From NCBI GenBank assembly GCA_947063675.1, contig CAMSTM010000020.1, positions 1 through 33,600 on the forward strand: DNA of 33,600 nt. The letters are read 5' to 3'. This document shows, piece by piece, positions 1 through 7,493 of the stretch. The position numbers and the translations under genes are program-made. Source of the DNA: an uncultured Lachnospiraceae bacterium. Its GTDB lineage: Bacteria > Bacillota > Clostridia > Lachnospirales > Lachnospiraceae. How positions within the stretch are numbered: position 1 is the stretch's first letter; every line of letters begins with the position of its first letter. The notes below the pieces were generated by a model. That model saw only the letters and a list, made by a program, of their open reading frames with translations, searched no databases and was not told the DNA's origin.

Positions 1-2
1 AC

Positions 3-98
3 TGGCCAGTATCTAACCTAGTGCAAGAAGCTCACGAAAAGGCTTTGAAGGCTCTGGAAGAACTGAGAGCAAATGGCACTTATAAATCACTGAAATAG
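3..98 (+). pseudogene. C-terminal fragment, substrate-binding-protein-like
   Basis: An open frame enters from the window edge and stops at TAG (96-98). Its 31 residues end in a helix-rich tail containing ALKALEELRANGTYKSLK. That tail resembles the C-terminus of periplasmic or lipoprotein solute-binding proteins (the 'aLkeLkanGTYdkI' type). The frame is the same as that of the GH2 fragment that follows, but the two do not belong to one protein family. It could be the end of a real upstream gene or one side of a deletion/insertion junction. The family assignment is weak because only 31 residues are visible. Confidence 0.3.
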
Positions 99-104
99 TT
101 TGCT

Positions 105-998
105 ATGGTATATAAAGGTATCGAAAAACAGGCGGACGGTATTCCTCTGTTTTGTTTAAACCATAAACCCTGTTTCCTCATGGGCGTGCTTGACCAGGGC
201 TACTGGCCGGACGGCCTTTATACTGCGCCTTCCGACGAAGCGCTTATCTACGACATCACAGCCATGAAAGCCCTTGGATTTAACATGCTGCGCAAACATA
301 TCAAGGTTGAAAGCGCCAGATGGTATTACCACTGTGACAGGCTGGGCATGATTGTCTGTCAGGACATGGTAAACGGCGGGAGTAAATACCGCATGCCTGT
401 TATCAATTATCTGCCTACCCTGTTTCCAAAGTTTTCTCTTAAGGACTCTAACTATGCCCTGTTTTCCAGAAAGGATAAATCAGCCAGAAAACAGTGGGAA
501 AAGGAATGCACAGAAACGATTGAACACCTGAGATTTTTCCCTTCCATTGCAATCTGGGTACCTTTTAATGAAGGTTGGGGACAGTTTGACGCTGCCCGTA
601 TAACAGACATGATAAGGAAAAAAGACCCCTCCCGGCTGATTGACTCCGCCAGCGGGTGGTTTGACCAGGGCTGCGGCGACTTCATCAGCATACATAATTA
701 TTTCCGTCCCCTTTCCGTTACGGAAAAGAATTGGAACAGCCGCGCCTTTTTCCTGTCGGAATACGGCGGCTTTGCCTGCCATATCAAAAATCATTCCAGT
801 GTGGAGCGGGTATTTGGCTATAAGCGCTTTGACAGCCTTGAGGAATTCGGCAGAGCCTACCGTGAATTTATAGCAAAATCCCTGCTTCCCCTCAGGGAAC
901 AGGGACTTTGCGGCGCCGTGTATACGCAGGTTTCCGATGTGGAGGAGGAAGTGAACGGACTTCTCACTTATGACAGAAAGGTCAATAAATTAGTCTGA
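105..998 (+). pseudogene. 5'-truncated GH2 family glycoside hydrolase (catalytic domain only)
   Basis: This is the catalytic (beta/alpha)8 half of a GH2 enzyme of the beta-galactosidase/beta-glucuronidase superfamily. The run GVLDQGYWPDGLYTAPSDEA (about residues 27-46) is typical of the start of that barrel. The acid/base glutamate is visible in FNEGWG (E156) and the nucleophile in LSEYGG (E218), so the active site is intact. The N-terminal sugar-binding and Ig-like domains, roughly the first half of a usual protein of about 600 residues, are missing. Homology seems to start at codon 99-101, directly after the TAG at 96-98. There is no ribosome binding site before ATG 105. It is therefore probably a remnant rather than a working gene. 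The C-terminus looks complete. The next gene is convergent. Confidence 0.75.
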
Positions 999-1010
999 CC
1001 TCTACGCACA

Positions 1011-1046
1011 ACCCGTCAGGGCCGGGCAAGCCCGGTTCCAACGGGT
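1011..1046. terminator. GC-rich stem-loop between convergent genes
   Basis: Two nested inverted repeats are visible: outer arms ACCCGT (1011-1016) and ACGGGT (1041-1046), and inner arms CCGGGC (1022-1027) and GCCCGG (1030-1035). The structure sits between the GH2 remnant and the convergent Uma2 gene and touches the stop codon of the latter. No clear T-run follows on either strand, so calling it a terminator is inference from position and stability. Confidence 0.45.
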
Positions 1047-1047
1047 G

Positions 1048-1839
1048 TCAGTCTCTGTCCCCGTCGGGATAGTCCTGAATCATGCCCTCCATCAGGTTCA
1101 TGTCAATCATAAGCTTTCCCTCGTACATCCCCACCGGAATCTGACCGTTTATTCCGTAAATCACGGGGTAGTTTTCCTTCTCAAATTCATAGACAATCAC
1201 CTTTTTCTGATAAGGGTCTATCATCCAGTATTCCTTTACGCCGGCCTCCGCGTACTTATCCAGCTTTTTAAAGCAATCCTTGCGTTTGGTGGACGGGGAA
1301 AGCACCTCCACTACAAAATCCGGCGCTCCCATGATTCCCCATTTCATAATCTTCTTCTCGTCGCAGAGTATCAGCACATCCGGCTGCACCATCGTCCTGT
1401 CATCGCAGTCAAGACGGACGTCCACCGGGCTTATCATGGGTATACAATTTCCTTTATTCTCGAAAATAAAATTGGAAATCTGCCGGTAAATCTCGCCTCC
1501 GATTCTCTGATGAACAAAGGTCGGCGCAGCCATATCATAAAACACGCCGTCTATGAGCTCCACCCGCTTATCATCCGGCAGAGCATAATAATCCTTTACC
1601 GTATATTCCCCCTGCTTCTTCTGCGTTCTGTAAACGGCAGCCTCCTCGCTGACAGACGAAACCCTTTCCCCCAGAAAAAAAACCTCCAGCGCCATCAGCG
1701 TTTCGTAGCGCGGCGAGGACGTCTCTCCTCCGAAAATCTTCTGAACCGTCCCCACGGGCACCCCGCTCATGTGCGCAATCTGAGAGTAGGAATACCCCTT
1801 TTCCTTTTTTATCCGTTTCATCTCTTCTATCGTCATCAC
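1048..1839 (-). CDS. HTH domain-Uma2 family nuclease-like protein
   Basis: The first ~55 residues form an XRE-like helix-turn-helix (YSYSQIAHMSGVPVGTVQKI). From about residue 80 to the end is a Uma2-type PD-(D/E)XK fold. It shows ELIDG (E95), QPDVLIL (D154), the FVVEVLSPST motif (E178), and the usual DKYAEAGVKEYWMIDP stretch. Uma2 proteins are restriction-endonuclease-like proteins common in cyanobacteria and Firmicutes; their biological role is unclear. The start may be GTG at 1839 or ATG at 1836; both lie downstream of an AGGGGG-type ribosome binding site. The gene is monocistronic, with its own promoter at 1869-1897. Fusion of an HTH to the nuclease fold suggests DNA-directed or self-regulatory activity, which is inference. 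Confidence 0.85.
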   Translation of the reverse strand: MMTIEEMKRIKKEKGYSYSQIAHMSGVPVGTVQKIFGGETSSPRYETLMALEVFFLGERVSSVSEEAAVYRTQKKQGEYTVKDYYALPDDKRVELIDGVFYDMAAPTFVHQRIGGEIYRQISNFIFENKGNCIPMISPVDVRLDCDDRTMVQPDVLILCDEKKIMKWGIMGAPDFVVEVLSPSTKRKDCFKKLDKYAEAGVKEYWMIDPYQKKVIVYEFEKENYPVIYGINGQIPVGMYEGKLMIDMNLMEGMIQDYPDGDRD

Positions 1840-1868
1840 CAGATACCCCCTTTTCTTATGATGACTTA

Positions 1869-1897
1869 ATCATAACCGAGATTTATCCGTTTGTCAA
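1869..1897 (-). promoter_or_regulatory. Promoter of the HTH-Uma2 gene
   Basis: On the minus strand a perfect -35 (TTGACA, 1892-1897) is followed by a 17-bp spacer and a -10 of TATGAT (1869-1874), about 30 bp before the start codon. Two copies of CCTTATTTTA[T/C]CC lie just upstream (about 1898-1910 and 1939-1951), 41 bp apart, and may be binding sites. The rest of the spacer up to 2041 holds nothing else recognisable. Confidence 0.7.
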
Positions 1898-2041
1898 CCT
1901 TATTTTATCCAAATTAAATCCAATTTCTCCTGTATTCATCCTTATTTTACCCGCAAAATATCCGTTCCATCTTCCCCTCCGGACGCGCGGCCAGACTGTT
2001 ACCGCCCTGTCTAACCTCATGTATCCTGTATTCCACAGACC

Positions 2042-3436
2042 TTATCCCTCAATCCCCATCATCTTATCCAGCCTTCGCCGCACATGAATATATGCCGGAA
2101 TCAAAAACGCATCCGCAAACAGCCAGGCAAGGGGGCTTGCCAGACAGACACCTGTAAACCCGAAAACCGGAACCAGCAAAAGAGCCGCCAGAGTCCTTGC
2201 AACCATCTCAAACACGCCGGCCAGAATTGCCAGAACACCAAATCCCATTCCCTGTATCATAAACCGGATGATGTTCACCAGCGCAAGCGGAATATAAAAA
2301 GCGCCGCTGATTATCAGAAACTGCCTTGCCATTTCCAGAAGCCGGATTTCCCCGGTATCCACAAACAGCGCCGCCAGATGGGTGCCGAAAAAATACAAAA
2401 TCACGAAAGCAAGGACAGAATATCCTATTCCCAGAATCGTACAGTCTTTCAGGCCTTTTCCCAGACGCTCCAGCTTTTTCGCCCCCACGTTCTGACCGCC
2501 GTAGGTAGCCATGGTAGTTCCCATAGCGTCAAAGGGACAGCTCACAAACATGCTTACCTTGCCTGCCGCCGTCACCGCTGCCACCACGGCGGAGCCCAGC
2601 GTATTTACTGCAGTCTGAAGAATAACTGAGCCGATTGCCGTAATGGAGTACTGCAGCCCCATGGGAATCCCCATCCCGCAAAGGGTCCATATATGATGGG
2701 GATTAAATCGCCATTCCTCCCTGGAAATATGTAAGAGCTCAAATTTCTTTATCGTATAAACAAGGCACAAAACTCCCGAGACAAGCTGTGATACCACAGT
2801 AGCGACTGCCGCTCCGGCAACGCCCATATCAAAGGTCAGAATGCAGAGAAAATCCAGCCCGATATTTAATATGGAGGACAGCGTCAGAAAGTATAAAGGC
2901 GTTTTGCTGTTTCCCATGGCCCTGATAATGCCCGACAGCATATTGTAGAGAAAGGTCGCCGGTATGCCTGCAAAAATAACAACAATATAAGCATAGGACT
3001 CTGCAAAAATATCCTCCGGCGTTTTCATCCAAATCAATATATTTTTGCATAAAAAAACAACTGTCACCGTAATAACAGCAGAAAAGGCCGCTGCAAGCCA
3101 CGTGCTGTTCGCAACAAACTGCCGCATGCCTGAATAATCCCTTGCCCCGAATTTATGCGCTATGGGAATGGAAAAACCGCTGCACACGCCCATGCAGAAT
3201 CCCACTATCATAAAATTGACGGAGCCTGTTGCGCCCACTCCCGCCAGAGCATTCACGCCCAGAATCCGGCCTACGATAACCGTGTCCACCACGCTGTAGA
3301 ACTGCTGGAACAGCGCGCCGCACAAAAGCGGAATGGAAAATCCCAGAATCAGCCTCATAGGGGAGCCTACCGTCATATCCTTCGTTGCACTCTTTGACGC
3401 ACTCTTTTTTTCTTCCCTGACCTTTACCTCAGCCAT
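2042..3436 (-). CDS. MATE family efflux transporter
   Basis: This is a 464-residue polytopic membrane protein of the multidrug and toxin extrusion family (NorM/DinF-like), expected to export cationic compounds using a Na+ or H+ gradient. It has about 12 hydrophobic segments in two halves. The first half contains the typical sequence PLLCGALFQQFYSVVDTVIV; the second contains the equivalent GIPMGLQYSITAIGS and QNVGAKKLERLGKGL. The start at 3436 (MAEVKVREEK) is chosen because AGGAGG lies 7 bases upstream; an upstream in-frame ATG (3475) lacks a ribosome binding site. The cytoplasmic N-terminus is short and lysine-rich. The gene lies just downstream of the sugar operon terminator and so is probably transcribed separately. 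The substrate cannot be told from sequence. Confidence 0.9.
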   Translation of the reverse strand: MAEVKVREEKKSASKSATKDMTVGSPMRLILGFSIPLLCGALFQQFYSVVDTVIVGRILGVNALAGVGATGSVNFMIVGFCMGVCSGFSIPIAHKFGARDYSGMRQFVANSTWLAAAFSAVITVTVVFLCKNILIWMKTPEDIFAESYAYIVVIFAGIPATFLYNMLSGIIRAMGNSKTPLYFLTLSSILNIGLDFLCILTFDMGVAGAAVATVVSQLVSGVLCLVYTIKKFELLHISREEWRFNPHHIWTLCGMGIPMGLQYSITAIGSVILQTAVNTLGSAVVAAVTAAGKVSMFVSCPFDAMGTTMATYGGQNVGAKKLERLGKGLKDCTILGIGYSVLAFVILYFFGTHLAALFVDTGEIRLLEMARQFLIISGAFYIPLALVNIIRFMIQGMGFGVLAILAGVFEMVARTLAALLLVPVFGFTGVCLASPLAWLFADAFLIPAYIHVRRRLDKMMGIEG

Positions 3437-3481
3437 TTCAATCCTCCTGGCAGACCTTTCCCGTCTGCATTGCACTAAAAA

Positions 3482-3539
3482 TTTTTATAAAAACAGCCTG
3501 TGCGATTACAGTAAGTAAGAGTATAATCACACAGGCTGT
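3482..3539 (-). terminator. Rho-independent terminator of the sugar operon
   Basis: The arms 3493-3508 and 3524-3539 form a 16-bp stem with one mismatch and a 15-base loop. On the minus strand the stem is followed by a T-rich tract (TTTTTATAAAAATTTTT). It lies 38 bp beyond the stop of the isomerase gene, so it ends transcription of the 3578-8585 operon before the MATE gene. Confidence 0.85.
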
Positions 3540-3577
3540 AAATTACAATACTAATTTTTCAAAAATAAAATAAATTT

Positions 3578-5062
3578 TCAGGCGAACGGATTTTCAGACT
3601 TATAAAGCATTCCCTTCGGCTGATTGAAACCGATTTCTTCCATCGGAACGCCGATATACTTAAACACTTCATAGAGCGCTTTTCCGTGATGGCCGAAAGC
3701 CACCGCGCCGTGATGAGGATAATTCCCTTCAATCAGTACATGACGGTAGAATCTTCCCATCTCAGGGATTGCAAATACTCCGATGCCGCCGAAAGACTTT
3801 GTCGCCACGGGAAGAACCTCGCCCTGGGCAATGTAGGCGCGCAGTTTATTGTCCGCCGTTGACTGAATCCGGTAGAATGTGATATCGCCGGGAACAATGT
3901 CGCCTTCCAGTGTGCCGTTGGTAACCTCCACCGGCAGAGACCTTGCCATAATCATCTGATTCTTCATGCTGCAGAATGCCAGCTTCCTGGAACAGGTGTT
4001 GCCGCAGTGGAATCCCATGAAAGTATCCTTATGGGTATAATCAAATTTGCCTCTGATGGATTCCTCATACATATCGGCAGGAACTGTGTTGTTGATGTCG
4101 AGCAGCGTAACCACGTCGTCGCTCACTGCCGTACCGATAAACTCGCTCAGGCATCCGTAAATATCCACCTCGCAGGAAACAGGGATTCCCATTCCTGCCA
4201 GACGGCTGTTCACGTAGCAGGGAACAAAGCCAAACTGCGTCTGGAACGCGGGCCAACATTTTCCGGCAATGGCAACATACTCCCGGTATCCTTTATGCGC
4301 TTCCACCCAGTCAAGAAGCGTCAGCTCATACTGTGCCAGCTTGCTTAAAATTTCAGGCTTCTGGTTACCCCCGCCAAGTTCCTCTTCCATTTCCTTTACC
4401 TTGGCCGGAATCCTCTCGTCGCCCTCATGCTTATTGAATGCCTCAAACAAGTCCAGCTCAGAGTTTTCTTCAATTTCCACTCCCAGATTGTAAAGCTGCT
4501 TAATAGGGGCGTTGCAGGCAAGGAAATTGAGAGGTCTGGGGCCGAAGCTGATAATCTTAAGACTCTTAAGTCCCACGATTGCCCTTGCAACGGGCACAAA
4601 TTCATTAATCATATCCGCGCATTCTTCCGCGGTGCCTACGGGATACTCGGGAATATAGGCTCTCACATTGCGGAGCTTTAAGTTGTAGCTTGCGTTCAGC
4701 ATACCGCAGTAAGCGTCGCCTCTGCCGCCCACCAAATCATTCTGGCTTTCCTCGGAAGCCGCAATAAACATGGACGGCCCGTCAAAATGCCTGGCCAGAA
4801 GGGTTTCGGAAATTTCGGGGCCGAAGTTGCCAAGATATACGCAAAGAGCGTTACAGCCAGCCTTTTTGATATCCTCAAGAGCCTGAACCATGTGGATTTC
4901 GCTTTCCACAATGCAGACCGGACATTCATAAATGTCTGCCGCATCATATTTGGCTTTATATGCCTCCACCAGGGCTTTTCTTCTGTTGACGGACAGAGAT
5001 TCCGGGAAACAGTCGCGGCTCACCGCTACGATTCCGATTTTTACTTTGGGTAAATTGTTCAT
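3578..5062 (-). CDS. L-fucose/L-arabinose isomerase family protein
   Basis: A 494-residue cytoplasmic enzyme of the fucose/arabinose isomerase superfamily, which interconverts an aldose and its ketose at a divalent metal site. Visible landmarks are the N-terminal Rossmann-like part (KVKIGIVAVSRDCFPESL), the central CEVDIYGCLSEFIG, and the C-terminal FHCGNTCSRK and NYPHHGAVAFGHHGKAL motifs. The last two carry the histidines and acids expected at the metal site. The start at 5062 is preferred over ATG 5068: AGGAGG is 9 bases from the former but only 3 from the latter. It is the last gene of lacI-xylB-DUF4867-isomerase. With a xylulokinase in the operon, the ketose product is probably phosphorylated next. 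The actual sugar (L-arabinose, D-arabinose, L-fucose or other) cannot be read from the sequence. Confidence 0.85.
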   Translation of the reverse strand: MNNLPKVKIGIVAVSRDCFPESLSVNRRKALVEAYKAKYDAADIYECPVCIVESEIHMVQALEDIKKAGCNALCVYLGNFGPEISETLLARHFDGPSMFIAASEESQNDLVGGRGDAYCGMLNASYNLKLRNVRAYIPEYPVGTAEECADMINEFVPVARAIVGLKSLKIISFGPRPLNFLACNAPIKQLYNLGVEIEENSELDLFEAFNKHEGDERIPAKVKEMEEELGGGNQKPEILSKLAQYELTLLDWVEAHKGYREYVAIAGKCWPAFQTQFGFVPCYVNSRLAGMGIPVSCEVDIYGCLSEFIGTAVSDDVVTLLDINNTVPADMYEESIRGKFDYTHKDTFMGFHCGNTCSRKLAFCSMKNQMIMARSLPVEVTNGTLEGDIVPGDITFYRIQSTADNKLRAYIAQGEVLPVATKSFGGIGVFAIPEMGRFYRHVLIEGNYPHHGAVAFGHHGKALYEVFKYIGVPMEEIGFNQPKGMLYKSENPFA

Positions 5063-5083
5063 TTTCATTATCCTCCTATTAAA

Positions 5084-5286
5084 AGTTCCGCTTCGGCTCA
5101 TTCAGTGCACCTGGTCTAAATCAATTTCCGGTCACTTTGTGCCCGTAAGTTGATTTGTGCACCTTCTGAGCCTTCGCTGTTTTCAAGTTCCGCTTCGGCT
5201 CATTCAGTGCACCTGGCCTAAATCGACTTCCGGTCACGCTGTGCCCGTAAATCGATTTGTGCACTTCTGAGCCTTCGCTGTTTTTT
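5084..5286. repeat. Two tandem ~102-bp structured repeats
   Basis: Copy 1 spans about 5084-5185 and copy 2 about 5186-5286. They differ at only about eight positions. Each copy folds into a long hairpin with nested arms: GGCTCA/TGAGCC, then GTGCAC/GTGCAC, then AAATCAA/TTGATTT (copy 1) or AAATCGA/TCGATTT (copy 2), and an inner CAC/GTG. The A-T to G-C change occurs in both arms, so pairing is kept. The repeats fill nearly all of the 232-bp gap between the DUF4867 and isomerase genes. They may act as a REP/BIME-like or RNA-stability element, or be a small non-autonomous repeat; which of these is not shown by the sequence. Confidence 0.85.
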
Positions 5287-5294
5287 AGTTTTGC

Positions 5295-5918
5295 TTACTC
5301 GTTCACGCAGAGATTTTTTCCGGTAAGTCCCATGGGGCTTCCCTCCGGCAGTCCTCCCTCCGGGTGTCCTAAAAGCCATTTGTTTTTGGCTGTCAGGTGT
5401 CCGTCCTCGCCGCCTGCATGCTCCTTATCCAAAGGCAGATTGGTTCCCTTAGGAAGCACAATCGTCACCTTGAAGCCGGCGTCGCCCACTCCGCAGGGGG
5501 CATAGTGAAGGGTCGTTGCATAAATTTCCACTGCCGTTCCCTTTGGCAGAAGAAATGCTTCCGCCAGAGCGGTATCATAGGTAAAATCATCCGTAATGTC
5601 CTGCTGGCTCCCCAGAATTAAAATGGCGTCCGTTGCGGCCACGTTAATTTCGGAATTTCTGTGGTATTCCAGCGCGTTCAGCATGGAATTATGACCGTTG
5701 CAGTAACCGACCTGAATGGGCAGCTCCCCGTACGTCTTTTCGGTAAGCTCCTTCATCACCGGAAGCGCTTCTAAAGGCTCGAACCCGGGTACATACGCCA
5801 CGTCGTCGGGCAGAGGCGTTTCCTCCTCCATGACTTTCACAAGGCCGGAAAAGTCGATGTCTTTCACAACTTTTCCGTATTTTTTGAAACGCTCGTCCGT
5901 TACATCGTAAATCTTCAT
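5295..5918 (-). CDS. DUF4867 family protein
   Basis: This 207-residue soluble protein begins MKIYDVTDERFKKYGKVV and matches the DUF4867 family as I know it. It is rich in beta-strand-like segments (VGYCNGHNSMLNALEYHRNSE, GTAVEIYATTLHYAPCG, FKVTIVLPKGTN), which suggests a cupin-like barrel. The histidines in GHNSML, EYHRNSE and LHYAPC could bind a metal. Related proteins usually lie beside sugar isomerase and kinase genes, as here. A role as an auxiliary sugar isomerase/epimerase or mutarotase-like protein is inference. The start has an AAGGAAAAAGAT ribosome binding site. It lies between xylulokinase (68 bp) and the isomerase (232 bp). Confidence 0.75.
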   Translation of the reverse strand: MKIYDVTDERFKKYGKVVKDIDFSGLVKVMEEETPLPDDVAYVPGFEPLEALPVMKELTEKTYGELPIQVGYCNGHNSMLNALEYHRNSEINVAATDAILILGSQQDITDDFTYDTALAEAFLLPKGTAVEIYATTLHYAPCGVGDAGFKVTIVLPKGTNLPLDKEHAGGEDGHLTAKNKWLLGHPEGGLPEGSPMGLTGKNLCVNE

Positions 5919-5986
5919 ATCTTTTTCCTTTCTCTCTGTAAATATTTCCGCAGGCTCTCTTTACTGCATTGAAAGTCCGCCGTTTT

Positions 5987-7459
5987 TCAGTTCCGCAAAA
6001 TATCAAACATAGGTCTGCAGGCAGGGTAAATTTCCTTGAACTTCCGGTATCTTTCTTCGTATTTTGCAACAAGCTCCGGCTCCGGTTCCACGGTGTCAAC
6101 GATTCTGACGATTTTTTCCGCAGCCGCCTCCACGCTTTCATATTCCCCGCAGGCTACCGCCGCCAGCATGGCTCCGCCAAGGGCCGGCCCTTCCTCGCTT
6201 TCAATCACGTCCACCTTTAAATTCAGTATATTCGCAATCATCCTCTTCCACAAAGGACTCTTTGCGCCGCCGCCGCAGATTTTGGTTCTCTCCAGATGAA
6301 TGCCAAGGGACTTCGCCACCTCCAACGAATCCCGAAGGGCAAAAGCAACGCCCTCAAGCACTGCCTGGGTCATATCCGCTCTGGTAGTATCCATTGTCAT
6401 ACCGATAAAAGTTCCCCTTGCGTTGGGGTTATTGTGCGGGGAACGCTCGCCCATCAGATAAGGAAGAAAATACACGTGGTTTTCGCCCAGCTTCTGAATC
6501 TCCTTTTGCTCTCCGGCATAGTTTTCCGTCCCGATAATATCCTCCATCCACCACTTATTGCAGGAAGCCGCGCTTAACATACACCCCATCAGGTGGTAGT
6601 GTCCGTCCGCGTGCGCAAAAGCATGGAGGGCGTTGAATTTGTCCACGCCGAATTTTTTCGAGGAAATGAAAATCGTACCGCTGGTTCCCAGAGAAATATT
6701 GCACATTCCTTCGCCGACGGTTCCGGTTCCCACCGCCGCCGCCGCATTATCCCCGGCGCCCGCCGCTACCTTAACGGAGGGAGAAATGCCAAGCTGCTGC
6801 GCAATGTCCTCCTTCACCGTTCCCACACACTCGTAGCTTTCAAAAAGCTTCGGCAGCATTTCCACGCTGATTCCGCAGATATCGCACATTTCCCCGGACC
6901 ACCTGCGGTTCTTCACATCCAGAAGCAGCATACCCGAAGCGTCCGACACGTCCGTACAGTGTACGCCGGTCAGCTTATAGGCAATGTAATCCTTGGGAAG
7001 CATGATTTTGGAAATCCTCGCAAAATTCTCCGGCTCTTTATTTTTTACCCATAAAATCTTGGGAGCAGTAAAACCGGTAAAGGAAATATTCGCCGTATAT
7101 TCGGATAGTTTTTCCTTCCCAATCACATTGTTCAGATAATCGCATTCCTCGTATGTTCTCCCGTCATTCCACAAAATAGCGGGACGTATCACATTGTCAT
7201 CCTTATCCAGAATCACAAGCCCGTGCATCTGCCCGCCAAAGCTGATTCCCTTAACCTCACTCTTATCCACATCGGCCGTCAGCTCCTTAATTCCCTCCAT
7301 GGTCTGGGTAAACCAGTCCTCGGGATTCTGCTGCGACCATCCCGGATTCGGGTAAAAAATCGGGTACTCTCTGGAAACGATTTTCCGGATTTTTCCCTCT
7401 CCGTCCATCAGCAACAGCTTTACCGCGCTGGTTCCCAAGTCAACACCTACATACAGCAT
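5987..7459 (-). CDS. xylB: Xylulokinase (FGGY family)
   Basis: A 490-residue FGGY carbohydrate kinase that phosphorylates D-xylulose, or a closely related ketose, with ATP to give the 5-phosphate for the pentose phosphate pathway. The N-terminal ATPase fold starts MLYVGVDLGTSAVKLLLMD. The xylulokinase-specific MHG motif is at residues 78-80 (GGQMHGLV). The catalytic base aspartate is in AAGAGDNAAAAVG (D237), and the C-terminal ATP-binding glycine motif is CGGGAKSPLW. The start at 7459 is set by GGGAGG 7 bases upstream; the longer frame to 7567 overlaps lacI and is not used. It follows lacI by 34 bp in the same operon and precedes DUF4867. Confidence 0.92.
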   Translation of the reverse strand: MLYVGVDLGTSAVKLLLMDGEGKIRKIVSREYPIFYPNPGWSQQNPEDWFTQTMEGIKELTADVDKSEVKGISFGGQMHGLVILDKDDNVIRPAILWNDGRTYEECDYLNNVIGKEKLSEYTANISFTGFTAPKILWVKNKEPENFARISKIMLPKDYIAYKLTGVHCTDVSDASGMLLLDVKNRRWSGEMCDICGISVEMLPKLFESYECVGTVKEDIAQQLGISPSVKVAAGAGDNAAAAVGTGTVGEGMCNISLGTSGTIFISSKKFGVDKFNALHAFAHADGHYHLMGCMLSAASCNKWWMEDIIGTENYAGEQKEIQKLGENHVYFLPYLMGERSPHNNPNARGTFIGMTMDTTRADMTQAVLEGVAFALRDSLEVAKSLGIHLERTKICGGGAKSPLWKRMIANILNLKVDVIESEEGPALGGAMLAAVACGEYESVEAAAEKIVRIVDTVEPEPELVAKYEERYRKFKEIYPACRPMFDILRN

Positions 7460-7493
7460 AACAAAACCTCCCTTTCCGCTTTTCAATTCTCTG

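Noticed and set aside
1045-1869. 274-codon plus-strand open frame
   Set aside because: It lies fully over the Uma2 gene on the other strand, its product has no recognisable family character, and no ribosome binding site precedes it.
5084-5286. CRISPR-like array
   Set aside because: There are only two repeat units, each about 102 bp with no unique spacers and no cas genes nearby.
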